The notes below the pieces were generated by a model. It was not told the origin of the DNA, searched no databases, and was given only the letters and a program-made list of their open reading frames with translations. A stretch of 64,000 nt of DNA, taken from contig NC_133903.1 in assembly GCF_964199755.1 (NCBI RefSeq), positions 873,001 through 937,000 of the forward strand, in the 5' to 3' direction. This DNA is from Larus michahellis (taxonomy: Eukaryota; Chordata; Aves; Charadriiformes; Laridae). A program made the position numbers and the translations under genes. Shown one piece after another: positions 27,548-38,660 of the stretch (position 1 is its first letter; the number at the start of each line of letters is the position of its first letter).

Positions 27548-27625
27548 ATCTGTAGCTGATGTAAATTTTCGTAACTCGGTTGACTTCAGTGAAGCTACGC
27601 TGATTTATAGGAGCTGAATGTCTTT
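27548..27625. repeat. Degenerate interspersed repeat with paired 'gtgtaaat/gtcagtgg' cores
   Basis: Contains CTGATGTAAATTTTCGTAAC, then TTGACTTCAGTGAAGCTACG and CTGATTTATAGGAGCTGA. I remember this block order as a common ancient repeat in sauropsid DNA, but cannot assign a family name safely. A related piece follows at 27725-27785, perhaps part of the same insertion. Confidence 0.5.
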
Positions 27626-27724
27626 TGTGCAGTGGTGGTATTTCTTTGTTCACTTAAAAACCAGCTGTGCTTAGTATTGGACAGTACAGCAAAATAATGG
27701 TCCCTGACCTGTATCCCTGTCCTC

Positions 27725-27785
27725 GGTGAAGTTCTTCCTGATTTACGTTAGTCAAACTAGGATCAGAATCCAGTTCAATATATGC
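27725..27785. repeat. Second fragment of the same degenerate repeat
   Basis: Carries GAAGTTCTTCCTGATTTACG and GGATCAGAATCCAG, the 'cctgatttacac...gatcagaatctgg' end of the repeat noted at 27548. Possibly separated from it by an internal insertion. Confidence 0.45.
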
Positions 27786-29479
27786 AAAACACCGAGAGGC
27801 ATATCTGTCGGTTTTTTTTTTTTTTCTTCCTGCTTTGAGCCACTTTGTTGGATCAAAGCTAGTTGAAAGCGGAGCTAACCAGATGGTCGGGAATTTCCCC
27901 ATGGAAGACTATCCTGGGGAGACGTAGAACTAGACCAGGGATTGCTTGGCTGGAGAGGTACGGAAAGGCGTTTGGCCAGCGTATGGCTGGGCGATGGTGC
28001 GCTGCTGGAATGACCTGGGGGCTGCGTATGTAGAGCCCCCCCCAGCTCTCCTTTATTGCGCTGGGTCCGAGCTGGCGGTGGGATTAGTGGGCAGCGGGGA
28101 AAACGTGTCCCCTCTTCTCCTGGCTGTGTGGGGTGCAGCTCAGCTTCAATGGAAAATTCAGTATGTGAATCGTAATTTCTACTTGAAAAGCCAGGTTTTT
28201 GTATTTTCATTTTGAGGAGTACTGTTTTGTATGCAAACCTTCTCAAGCATCAAGATGAGAGTATTCTCTAAGGTGTGTTACTGCTGCTTCGAGTACACGG
28301 TTTTGCAATTCATTAAACTCTGCTCTCTTGCATGAAAATGTTAGTTCATATAAAAACCTGTAACATACGTCTCTAAAATGGCGTGTGTAACCATGGCGCA
28401 GTACATTTCAGTTACTGTGCAATTTGCAAATCTAACAAGTGTTACAGAACAAAGAACGGCCTTTCAGTGCTATGGAAAGAAACCTAGGCTGTTTCAAATT
28501 ATGAATATTGCTGGTTTATTATACTATTCCTACAACTATTTCCAATGCCCATAAAGAATGTTTTAGGAGTTCTTCATATTATTTTTTGATGGTTAAGCTG
28601 GCTTACCCATTACATCTCTAAGTCACAATTTAATCTGTAGTGACCCAAAAGTGTTGACCTTGTCTACCCGAGACGCAAGCTGGTTCTCCAGGGAACAGCC
28701 TGACAGCTGAAGATGTTTAATAGTTTGAGCAAGTGGTCACCACGTGCAGACGGACGGCAGCTAACTTTCCAGCCCGAAGCCCTTCGCAGCTGAATTGCCG
28801 ATGTATGTCATATTGTGGGATGGTAGAGGAAACTATATCAAACCCAAATTCGACATGTTTACAAAAATTTCTTCTCATACCATTTGCATTGTTAAAAGTC
28901 GTGCCTAAATTTAGATGCAATCAGCCTGCACTTCTGTTGTTTATATGAGCGTAGGTTGGCACAGATGTTGATGGCCCTGCCCTGTGTACAATTAACAGAA
29001 GAAGAAAGAATTGGATGTTTTGCAGTTTGAGTAAATGTAGTTTTTAGAAGTTGCATAAAAATGTATTCCCTTTGGCTGCTGCCAATATTGAGAGGAAATC
29101 CTGGCTGAGCATCTTACTTGGTGGTGGAAGATCACCCTTAGAATAAGGATTAATGAACATTTCAGTATTTATTCATCCGTTTTTTTCATTTTTGGTTTCA
29201 GCACATATCCATAGTCGCTCTCAATCAAAACATCTGTCCTAATATTAAAAGAGAGTGCTTCTGGTTGTTAAGAAAACAGTGTCATGAAGTGTGAGGACAG
29301 AATAATCCCCTCTCTAATGCAGCGTTATGAAGTGCCCTGCATGGAGAAAGACAGATTCACGCTTCCTTTATCTTATGTGGATGTAAGAGATAATGGGAGT
29401 ATAAATCTCCGTAGGAAAATAAAATGCATAATTTAGAATCTTTTCATGAGATTAATGCCATACAGTTTTTTCTTTTTTC

Positions 29480-29494
29480 TTTTTTTTTTTTTTT
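29480..29494 (+). repeat. Poly-T tract flanked by an 11-base direct repeat
   Basis: T15, preceded by further T-rich sequence. ATGAGATTAAT occurs at 29446-29456 and again at 29500-29510, on either side of the tract. Confidence 0.7.
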
Positions 29495-31200
29495 AGTTGA
29501 TGAGATTAATATTTTAATGGGTTACAGTTTCCTTATCAATCAAAATAATCAGTTGAACATAATCTAATTACAGGATGTTGGAATTTAAGGGTTATTGTTT
29601 TTAGGAATAAAGTTGTTCCGTAATAATTGTAGCATAGACTCTTCAATTCAATTGCCAGGTACTTTTTATTTGCTGTATTTTAGGATACTGTTTTTAGTTT
29701 AGGAGTTGATGCTTTCTAGAAATATGCTACGTTGTGATAACAAAGAAGTGGAAATACAAGAAAAAGTAATATGTAAAGAAGAAAAGTTTTCTGGTATCAA
29801 TGTAAGCGCTGGTTACCAACATGCAATAAAAAGACGGTAATTTTGTGAGATACTCTGTATTATTAAGCCTACTACCAGATGTTCATACTTCTAAAAATAA
29901 AAGCTATTGTGTTAATGAACTCTGTTCAGAGAGACTGAACACGAGGAGCCTCTTGAAGCCCTTTGTTAGTGCTTGGTAAGAAGCGTTGGAAGGCAGCAGG
30001 GTGACGGCTTTGGCTGTTAACTGAAGCAGAGGTCACTAGCCCTGGCTCTGCTCAGTGCTTTGGCGTTTCACCTCATTTTCTGGTATTTAGTTTACTCAGT
30101 GACCAAAAGGGTAGCAGGACAAAGCTGCGTGAAATCCCCATTGATCCTGGCAAAAATATGCGTACAGGATACCGTTCTGTAATTATGTTGCTTATTGTCC
30201 AACATACTTGTTCTAACAAATCCTCATCCTGTTCTTATTTATCTCCTTTGAAATATTGCTTCTCATTGCACGAGAATATCCTCAGACAAGTCGTTCTTGT
30301 GATCGTTTCGTCTTTTTGAACTTTGGATTGCTTATTGCTTATGAATGCAGCTGGATTGGATCAATTTTCTTTTTTACAGATTGAAAATGGTTTCTCTTTG
30401 AGGTTAAGCTTTCACGTTCAATCTATAATTATGCCTATTCTGGAATTTAGTTTTTGTTTCTGAGTTGAAGATAATTTCCTTTGCCAGGAAACCATTTAAG
30501 AATCTCCTCCTATGTGCTTTTTACATGTCTTTTATATGTTGATTTAAACTACTCGAATGAAACAAATGCTTCAGTATTTTCTGGAATTTGATGGGATTCA
30601 AACATTTGTTATTGATATCAGTGGTGCTCTTTTCTTAAAAATCTTTTGCTGTAAACTCACAATTCAAGCTATTTGTTTTTAGAATTTAGGACAAGTATTT
30701 CTTAAATCTCCTTCAGCAGAAGTGGGTGTGGGAAAGATGCTGCAAAAGGTCAGTGACCGCAGGTGTCGGGCAGCACGTTCTGCTCTGCCCAGGCCAGCGT
30801 CACTCGGTTACTGCTCTGGTTTCCAGCTCTGCCGAGTCTTCTGCCCCTTCCTCAGCGTCCTCTCCATCCCCTCCACCTCGTGCCGCCTGTGTTCGTCACG
30901 TGAAGTGATACTGCCACTATTTTAGAAATCAGTTCTTAACAAAATTAACCGCTATAATCCAGTTACAGAGGAAAGAAAGGAACTGAACAGTGAGTTTGTT
31001 TTTCCACTTAAAACGAAGACACTCTTTCATAACCCTCAGCGGTTCTCCGAAGTGAACGGTTTTGTGGACTCTGCAGAAACCAGCAGTGGTTCGCTTGATC
31101 CTGTAACGTGCAGAATCGGAAAACAGGGTGAGGTGGAACTGGGTAGAAGCGATGTGCCCGGAAAAACGCTTTGAAAATGCCTGGCACATTGTGTATGCTG

Positions 31201-31228
31201 CATTATTACAAAGACATTATTACAAAGA
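31201..31228 (+). repeat. Two-copy tandem repeat, period 14
   Basis: CATTATTACAAAGA is present twice in perfect tandem. Confidence 0.9.
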
Positions 31229-33300
31229 CAGTTGCAAATTCTGCAACATTTTCTTACTTGGTAATCTTAAAATTTAATAATAGTAATAGTCATACTTAGC
31301 TTTTATGATGTACTTTACTGGGTATAAAAAAAGCGTAAAAATTAATTAGGGAAGGTTTACTGAGTAGCATTGTTTTTCCTTACTCCTGCCTCTCATTGTG
31401 ATAATTAAAAAGGTTTTTGTTTTGGTGCTGTGGGAAGCCACACTGCATCAAGGCCAACAGAGTGTTTACAGGGAAGCGGTACGAGCCCTGCGTAGCCATG
31501 AAGTACGGTGACGTAAGCTGCCATTGACTTGGCTCCTAGAAGTTTTTGTTATTACAAGTTTGTAATTTTACTTGGAAAATTGCGAAAGTTTATTTATGTA
31601 AATGCTAGTGGTGTCGTTACTAATTGTGTCCAAGAGCAGCATAGTACATCACTGATCAAACCCGTTGCAGCTTTGTTTTAAATCAAATGTGAGAGATTTG
31701 ACAAGCCCATAGCTGTCTGTTATAGATTTTTTCCTGATATGCTCCAGGTATCAGAGGTAGAATTGCAAAACCATTAAAGAATGAACTCCAATTTACAGAT
31801 CCGTCAATAATGGTGGCAGCAGCCTTGTGATTGATGTAATACATTTTCAGATTACATGGGGGAAACTCAGCACAAATGATTTCCGTCGCACTTGTTACTT
31901 ACAGACGAGCAGTAACATTCAGAATAATGAGCGTCCAATATGCTTCTCTGCAAAACCACCCATCATGAATTCCAGCTATTGGTAGTTCGTGTTCAGATAC
32001 TTGCTGTTGACAGTTCTCCCGGCCCTTGTAAGAGTCAGGGATCGCAGTGTTTAATTTCGACATCGCAAGCCTTGTACTTGGCTGTTCAGAAGAACCCCTC
32101 CAATGCAGTTCACCAAGCAAACCCTTGGCTCTGGTGTTGTTCACTCTTTTCTGTTCTCTCCAGCCTTACTCCTTGTGCAAACATTATCAGCTTTCGCTCT
32201 GTATTTGTACTATAAGAATACGTTATGTCATGGGCTGAGAATCACTTCTCTAGGTAGCTTTTCACCCTAAATAATTGATAATTACTTATTAGGAAATGTA
32301 GTATCAAGAAAGCATTTTCCAATTTAGTATTGCCATATAACTTCTGAATATTCCTGTCTCTCAGACTCAGAAACTTGTGTGGTATTGAGTTCAAAGCTTA
32401 AAACATGTTCAGAAATATGTTAACAGTTGCTGTCATTTGATGGTGGGAGTATTTGATCTGACAAGACTCATCTTCCCCCAAAACCTGTTGACTACTATAA
32501 AATATAATTAATCCTTTAAGAGTAAGTAATAATCTTTAATCAGATATTGCATGATTTTCCCTGAAATCAATATTGAGGTGGATGACTCATAGCGGTATAA
32601 GTCACGCTATTTACTCTTTTGAAATATTGGCAGAACAATGAAATTCTTCTAGTCCTATGGATTTTTCAAAGATAGATTTATTCCAAGGGAAGTATAGCTG
32701 TTTTCTGAAATGGAATAAACAGGAAAAAATATAGCTTGAGACAAGTCTCAGATGCTGCCTGTCTCCCGATGGCGTTCCGCAGCAGTAGAGAGTGTTGGAT
32801 GGGTTTTGGCACTGGTAAGTTTGCCCAGGGAAGGGTTGTTGGCGGGGGTTCCCACGGTGCTGGGGTGCTCGGGACGCCGCTGCTCTGGAGGCCACGTTTT
32901 GAAATGCAGCAAAGCGTACCTCTTCATCGGGGCTCCCAGAGCAAGGCGAGCTCGCTCCTGCCCTTTTGAATGGATTGGAATGTTAATCGTTAATTAGTTT
33001 TTAGTATTATTGTCGCAGATTTGTGTTGCCATAGTCTTAACTGTCATGGTGCCTTTTTATAGGCGATGAAAACAAAATCTGGAGAAGGGGGAGAAAACTG
33101 GCATTGTATACTTGTGCTTCTGGACTGTCAACAGCGGTTGAAGCCAAAGTTTGAAAGGCACAGAGATACCGACCTCCCTACATATGTCAGTCGTTGCTGC
33201 CTTCCCTGGGATATCCAGCTTCCCTAGATTTCCCATATCCTCCTTCTTTTAACACGTGGGGAAAAAAAAAAAAGGTTCCTTAAATACTGTATTCTTTTCC

Positions 33301-34150
33301 TATAGATGAGTGAAAAATCCCTGAGCTGGAAGATCAACTACCTTTCTTCGCTGGTGAGAAATACGGTAGGCAGAGCTGCTGAACACTTGGCATCCCTTAC
33401 CGCGCCAGACTGGAGCGCAGCTGTACCGGGAGCCTCCATGGACCCATCTGTGAACCCTGCTCAGCACCCCTGGGGTACAGACGGGAGCTTTGCGTACAGC
33501 CGCAGCTCGTGGTCCTGGAGCTGTTCGAGCGTTGAACCCTTTGTCCCCTGACAAGAAGGCTGTTGTGCCTTGTACTGGTGTCAGAAGTCCCATTCAGGGA
33601 CTGCAGGTTTTAGGAATACTTTTCCCATGTTCACCTCCCGCGCAGCAAGACGCAGGAGGCCTCTGACGCTGAACTGTGAGCGGAACCACCGCCAGCCTCT
33701 TTTTTCAGTTCACGGGACTGAACCGTTGTTACCTGAAGTGCATCCCAGCCGCTCAGGCTAGCCTTTCTGTTCAGTGGATGGAAGTCCGTGTCTGTGTGTA
33801 CCCAACGGGGTGGGTGAGGAAGGGAGCCCGCGTGCGCGGCGCAGGGTCCGGTACCAGCCTGTCAGCTCTGAGGCACGGTGCCGCCCAGGGGTTGCAATGC
33901 CAGAAGCCGGCTGAGGATGAAGACTCCTCTCTCACGCTTCTTTGCTAGCTCACTGTTTTCGGCAGAGCAAACCGCCCTGCGCTGGGCCTGTCCCTTCCTT
34001 GCAGCCCGTCTGCTGGCGATGGGGTGCTGCTGAGGGGACCGGGGCCTGCCAGCTCCCTTCCCCGGCGCCATCCCTTCTTCCCCGCGTTGGCGAGGGAGGG
34101 GCGCCTGCGGAAGGAGCTCCCTTCTCCTGCACCTTGAGCCCTTGCAGACC
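33301..34150. other. GC-richer intergenic islet
   Basis: GC content rises, with several CpGs, most strongly at 33790-34120. Reading frames on both strands are open in parallel, which is typical of GC-rich noncoding DNA. No protein family recognised. An exon-like segment bounded by splice-type dinucleotides starts it (33306-33353). Confidence 0.35.
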
Positions 34151-34298
34151 GACCACGTGAGCTACAGACGCCTTCTGACAGCATGTTGTATTTGGAGGCA
34201 GTCTTTTTCATCCACTCTTCACGCGATGGAGGGGGAATTGTTTCTGAGCACTAATGAAGCCAAACACAGACTGTTCTCTCTTTATAACACATCTTCCC

Positions 34299-34320
34299 TT
34301 TTTTTTTTTTTTTTTCCTAG
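34299..34320 (+). repeat. Poly-T tract ending in CCTAG
   Basis: T17 followed by CCTAGGGAAG, which has the form of a strong splice acceptor but has no recognisable exon behind it. Confidence 0.6.
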
Positions 34321-37300
34321 GGAAGTATTTCAGTTACATCTTTAAGTTAGTCCCTGATGCCCAGTGTAGATTTTGCTTTCCAGCTAAGTATAACTTGGTA
34401 TTTTGCCAGGAGCATAGATATCCGTAACGTACAGGCTCTGACTTTTTTAAGAGATGCTTTTGGGATTGTGTTTATCAGATTCAGGGAAACCATACCTTAT
34501 TAAGGCTTTTTTTTTCCCCCTGCCTGAAGGTTGAAATTTTTTTTCTGAAGTACATCAAAACTAGAACATGACAGGGCAATTACTTCTTTTTAATTTATTC
34601 AGTAGTAGTCAGTAAACAGATACTTTCTCATACACGCTCAGCGTGTTTTGTATATGCATTTTGGTTTTGTGGAGGCAGCTTGCTGTCAAGTGAGAAGCTT
34701 CGGCACCATCAGTCGGATCTCTTCGTTAGTACCTATTGACAGGAATTTGATCATACAGCGTTAGCTGAAGCTGGGACCGAGCGTTGGCCCTGGCAGCGTT
34801 ACTGGTTGTGAGATGGTTGCTTTGTTCCTCCAGCAGATACGAACCGGCACGTGGTTTGGCTGTGCAAGATAAATAGCGAATGGTTAAATAGCTTGAGATT
34901 TCTACTCAATAGCTTATATTAATAGCAGTACATTTGCTTTGTCACTTTAATCTGTGAATGCCGCGTCCTTTCAGCGCGGCAGAGCGATGGCTGCACAGGA
35001 AAGGAGACAGCGGGAGCCTGGGAGCTTGTCCTGGGAGGGGGGAGATGCAGTTTGCAGCCTGTCAGGCTGATGAGGAAATTGAACCCGGGTCTCCCCCTAC
35101 TTGGAAGAGTTTTCTGATCTGCAGGCTATTATTAAAATACCCGTATCAACACGAGCACCTGTATCTTAGCAGAAAAACTTACCAACTGTGTTTTACCACA
35201 GGCTGTCTCGAACACACCCTGCGGTTAGAGCCCTCAGCAGACTGGATTGCCAAACTGCCGGGGGTGGGCATTTGGAGCTGCGCAGAGAGGAGAGGCTGCG
35301 AGCTTTCGGGTGAGAAGCGCGGTGCCCGGGGAGCAGAGCCTCGGCACTGGGAGGGGGGCAACTGCGGCAGGGCTGGTTTGGTTTAGTTTGAGAAGTATAT
35401 GCAGAAATCGTTCCAAATAGTACAAACTTCTTTTACGGACGTTGGGGTATTCCACTGCTGTCTTAAGGATCACAGGAGAATTTGCATTTTTACAGGTGTG
35501 AATTAAGGTGAAGACTAACTAGTTGAGATGACAAGCGCTTTTCAGCAGCCGTTACCTCCACTGCGAGATAGTTGAATGCTTCTCAACAATTTGTTTAAAC
35601 ATTATTTTCTGTGCACCTGGGTACATCCATAGTTGCAGTGCGTGTATGTTATTGCTGTGGCTGATGAAAGTGTAACATAATACAAATTATGGAGGCAGAT
35701 TTTAAAACAACTGTGTGGTTTTCTGCAAGTTTGATAACTTTTTATACTGTTGACTTAGAATGGTGCTCTGAGCAGTCACTTGCCACGTGTCCACAGCCAG
35801 AAACCCCGGGCAGGTTTTTGTGTGAAAATTCCGTGTTCTGTATGTCGGACCAGCAGTTAAATGGATAGAAGCCGAAGGCTTTACAGTGGCTTCTGTGTTG
35901 TAGAAGGCAATACGTTATTCATGACGCCAACCTGCCTTGACAAGCTTTACATGTATTGCTAGCATTTAACCTCAGATACGTATCCAAATCCAGAAATGAT
36001 AGTGTGACATAGCATCTGCCACTTTGATCCAGGCATATCTTACTAAGCCTCTCGCATCTCCATCAGTTGCTAGAGGAAGAATGTGAAGAACTAGCCTGAA
36101 TATTACTGGATCTGGAGTTTATTGGAGGAAAAAAAAATAATCTTTGACTATTGCCTTGCTAATTCGTCTTCATTCCAAATCATGAACATGTTGGTAGATA
36201 TGAATGAAAAGCCTCTGGAGTGTAAATAATAAATGCTTCTTCCAGCTGTAGAGAGCGCTTTACGTTTTTGAAATGAAGCCAGTCTTATTTTTTTTTTTGT
36301 TTTAAATGGGTTAGATTGTTACATAGTACTCTGCTTTCTGCTAGCCTCTGTGAAGGCCTTTATCTGTGTTCATAACTGTTGATTTTATGTAATTGCTAGC
36401 ATAAAACATCATATGCTGCAAATTAAACACAAACAAATGAAATGAATATTCAGGGAATTCTTAGCAATGTGTAGTATCTCGTATGAGCTCAGTGCAGATG
36501 TTAGGAGTTTCTCAGTTCTTGACAAGTAATAGATGATTTTGTTCAAAATGTCTAAACTATGAATATATTTATGTGTTTTCTTACTAGGATAGTGTTTGTG
36601 AATTTATCTTACCTGAGTTATAATTACTACATTAAATTCACACTGATGACAATAGTAAGTGAAATCAAAGTGCGTCCCTTCCCTCCGCCCCAGCGTTTCT
36701 AACCGTACAGTTACTGAAGACGTGTTGGGGCGCTGACTGCTGCTCCTTTGGGAGACCTTTGTCCCCTCCAGCTTGGCTTCCTTGGTCTGTAAGGTGCATG
36801 TGAGTGTATCTGAGGCACAAGACAAAAGTGTAAATTAGCTATCCTTCATCAGTTCCTTTGAAAATCACGGTGTGAACCTTTATCAGGTTCCAGCTATCAC
36901 TTAGGAGACAAGCACTCACTCTTCTAACAGTGAGAGTGGCATGCCCGTCAGAAAACCACAAAGTGACGTCTTAGGAGCAAAGACTGGGTTAACCTTGGAC
37001 TTTCTTGGCAACTGTTGTAGAAAACTTTCTTTGCATAGATCTGAGAGTCGGTCAATGGTGGAAGTAACTCATCTTTGTGTTTCCCGGTAGTGCTGTCAGT
37101 ACGTAATACTGAATATACATACAGGGCATTTGGTAAGATGGTGAGGTGGGTCTGCAGCGTATAAAAATAAAAACACGGGCATCACCCATTTTAATAAAGG
37201 CTAACAAGCGAATTATTTTCCCAAAGTAGTCAATTTGTAGGACTAGTCTTTTCAGAAGGGAGTTCAGTTGAGGACTAGAAACTGGTATTTGTTGTCTGTC

Positions 37301-37940
37301 AGTATCCTGTTGAGATATAGTTCAAAACAAAGCATAGAAGGCAATGCTAAGTTCCTGTGCTGAACTGCTCTTTATTCTTTGGATGAAGGGAAAAAAGGTA
37401 AGATAAAAATGCTGTGTGTTGGAGAATATTTTGTGGGAGTCATAAAGTAACCAAGTCATAGCAAGCTTTAGCTTTTGCATGGTTTTCCCTTTTTAATGTG
37501 AATTAATCTTTTGCTAAAGCACTGTCTGCAGTTTCTTTCCTGAATGATCTCTGCTTTAACACAAGGATGAAATTCCAGTCAGAGACAGTCGCCTTTGTTT
37601 CCTGAACACGTGGTCGTATAACATGACGCCGTGTTAAATAGTATCTGCAGATAGAAATCTGATAACGGTACCTTAAAGATGATCATCCCACGGAAGCAAA
37701 TGGGTGTTTGAGCCATCTGCATGGCTGGAAGTGCGATTCAGGCAGAAGTGCTGGAAGTTTTTCAAAGGCAGCAAAGCTTCAGTGCTGAATGAAGGCTCTT
37801 TGCTGCCAGAAGGCGTTTGATGTATACAGCTGTATGGTGAATCCAGAGCAGACATTTGATCTCTGATTTGATTAGATTTCCTTTAAAAGAAGAGGCTTCC
37901 TTCTCTCTTTCTTTTAGGTAAGGGAAATCTCATGAGAGGC
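34321..37940. other. Intergenic
   Basis: Mostly AT-rich, with a GC-richer part at about 34960-35380. No recognised exon, RNA or mobile element. Confidence 0.55.
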
Positions 37941-37949
37941 TGGCTCTGG

Positions 37950-38345
37950 TTAGCCTGCAGAGTGAGGTGCGGAGTGGCTGTTCTGCGTGTTTGCCGCTCT
38001 CTGGACATGGATTGCCTCGGGCTGCTCCTTCTCAGCCCACCGAGCCGTCGCAGCTCCGCAGCTGCTTCTCTGGAGGGCAGATGTGTTTGATCTCCGCTCT
38101 GCGCAGTGCGGTGTGCTGGCCCCGTTCCGTCATCATGAGAGAAATCCTCTCGAGACTCCTTCAAATCCTGGAGGGTCTGGGCCCAGCGGGACGTTGGAGC
38201 CGAGGGTGCCGTGCAGCTGGGGGCTCCGGGGCAGCGGGACAGAGCCCCGCGCCGGGGCTGAGGGGAGCTGGGGAGCCGGCGCAGGAGGTGCCGCGACCGA
38301 GGGGCGGCTGTGGAGTAAAGCCAGGCAGTCGGTAGATGTCTGCAA
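37950..38345. other. Small CpG-containing islet
   Basis: About 400 bases of GC-rich sequence with multiple CpGs (densest at 38180-38330), about 13 kb upstream of NPTX2. Overlapping open frames on both strands have no recognisable homology and mostly lack ATG starts. It could be a distal regulatory islet or a noncoding RNA promoter. Confidence 0.35.
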
Positions 38346-38529
38346 TGACAGAATAGTCACTGGGTCGGTGATCTCGTTTAGGGTTTGGCTCCACGCAGCA
38401 GGAAAGGGAAGCAGCGGATAATCGGCTCCTGTGCTGTCGGGGCAGAGGGGAATGAACGAACCTTTCCTGCTCGGTTCTGAGCGGCCATACAGAGCGCGCA
38501 GCAGCGTTTGGCCAGCCCAGCTTTGATTT

Positions 38530-38660
38530 TATTATGAAAGTCAGGCGCTTGTGTCTAGGCTGGTGCTTTGACAGCTAATTGATCTCCAGCATTTGATATG
38601 CTAATTATTTCTTTCATAATATGCTAATATGTGTACAGTGAAAAAACACCTTTTAAATGC
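38530..38660. promoter_or_regulatory. Candidate noncoding regulatory block with paired ATATGCTAAT
   Basis: ATATGCTAAT occurs at 38596-38605 and 38629-38638, 33 bases apart, with a TAATT-type homeodomain motif near 38576. ATGCTAAT is one base from the POU octamer ATGCAAAT. This is a motif observation only, and conservation cannot be assessed here. Confidence 0.3.

Larger units (their letters stand above)
21701..33300. other. Intergenic, AT-rich
   Basis: No recognisable exons. It holds the degenerate repeat pair at 27.5-27.8 kb, a possible MIR fragment at 25.3 kb, a T14 run at 27812-27825, the flanked poly-T at 29.45-29.51 kb and a 14-base tandem repeat at 31.2 kb. Confidence 0.6.

Noticed and set aside
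35070-35110. tRNA-like GAACCCGGGTCTCC segment
   Set aside because: It resembles a T-arm or SINE piece, but no acceptor stem, D-arm or anticodon arm can be placed around it.
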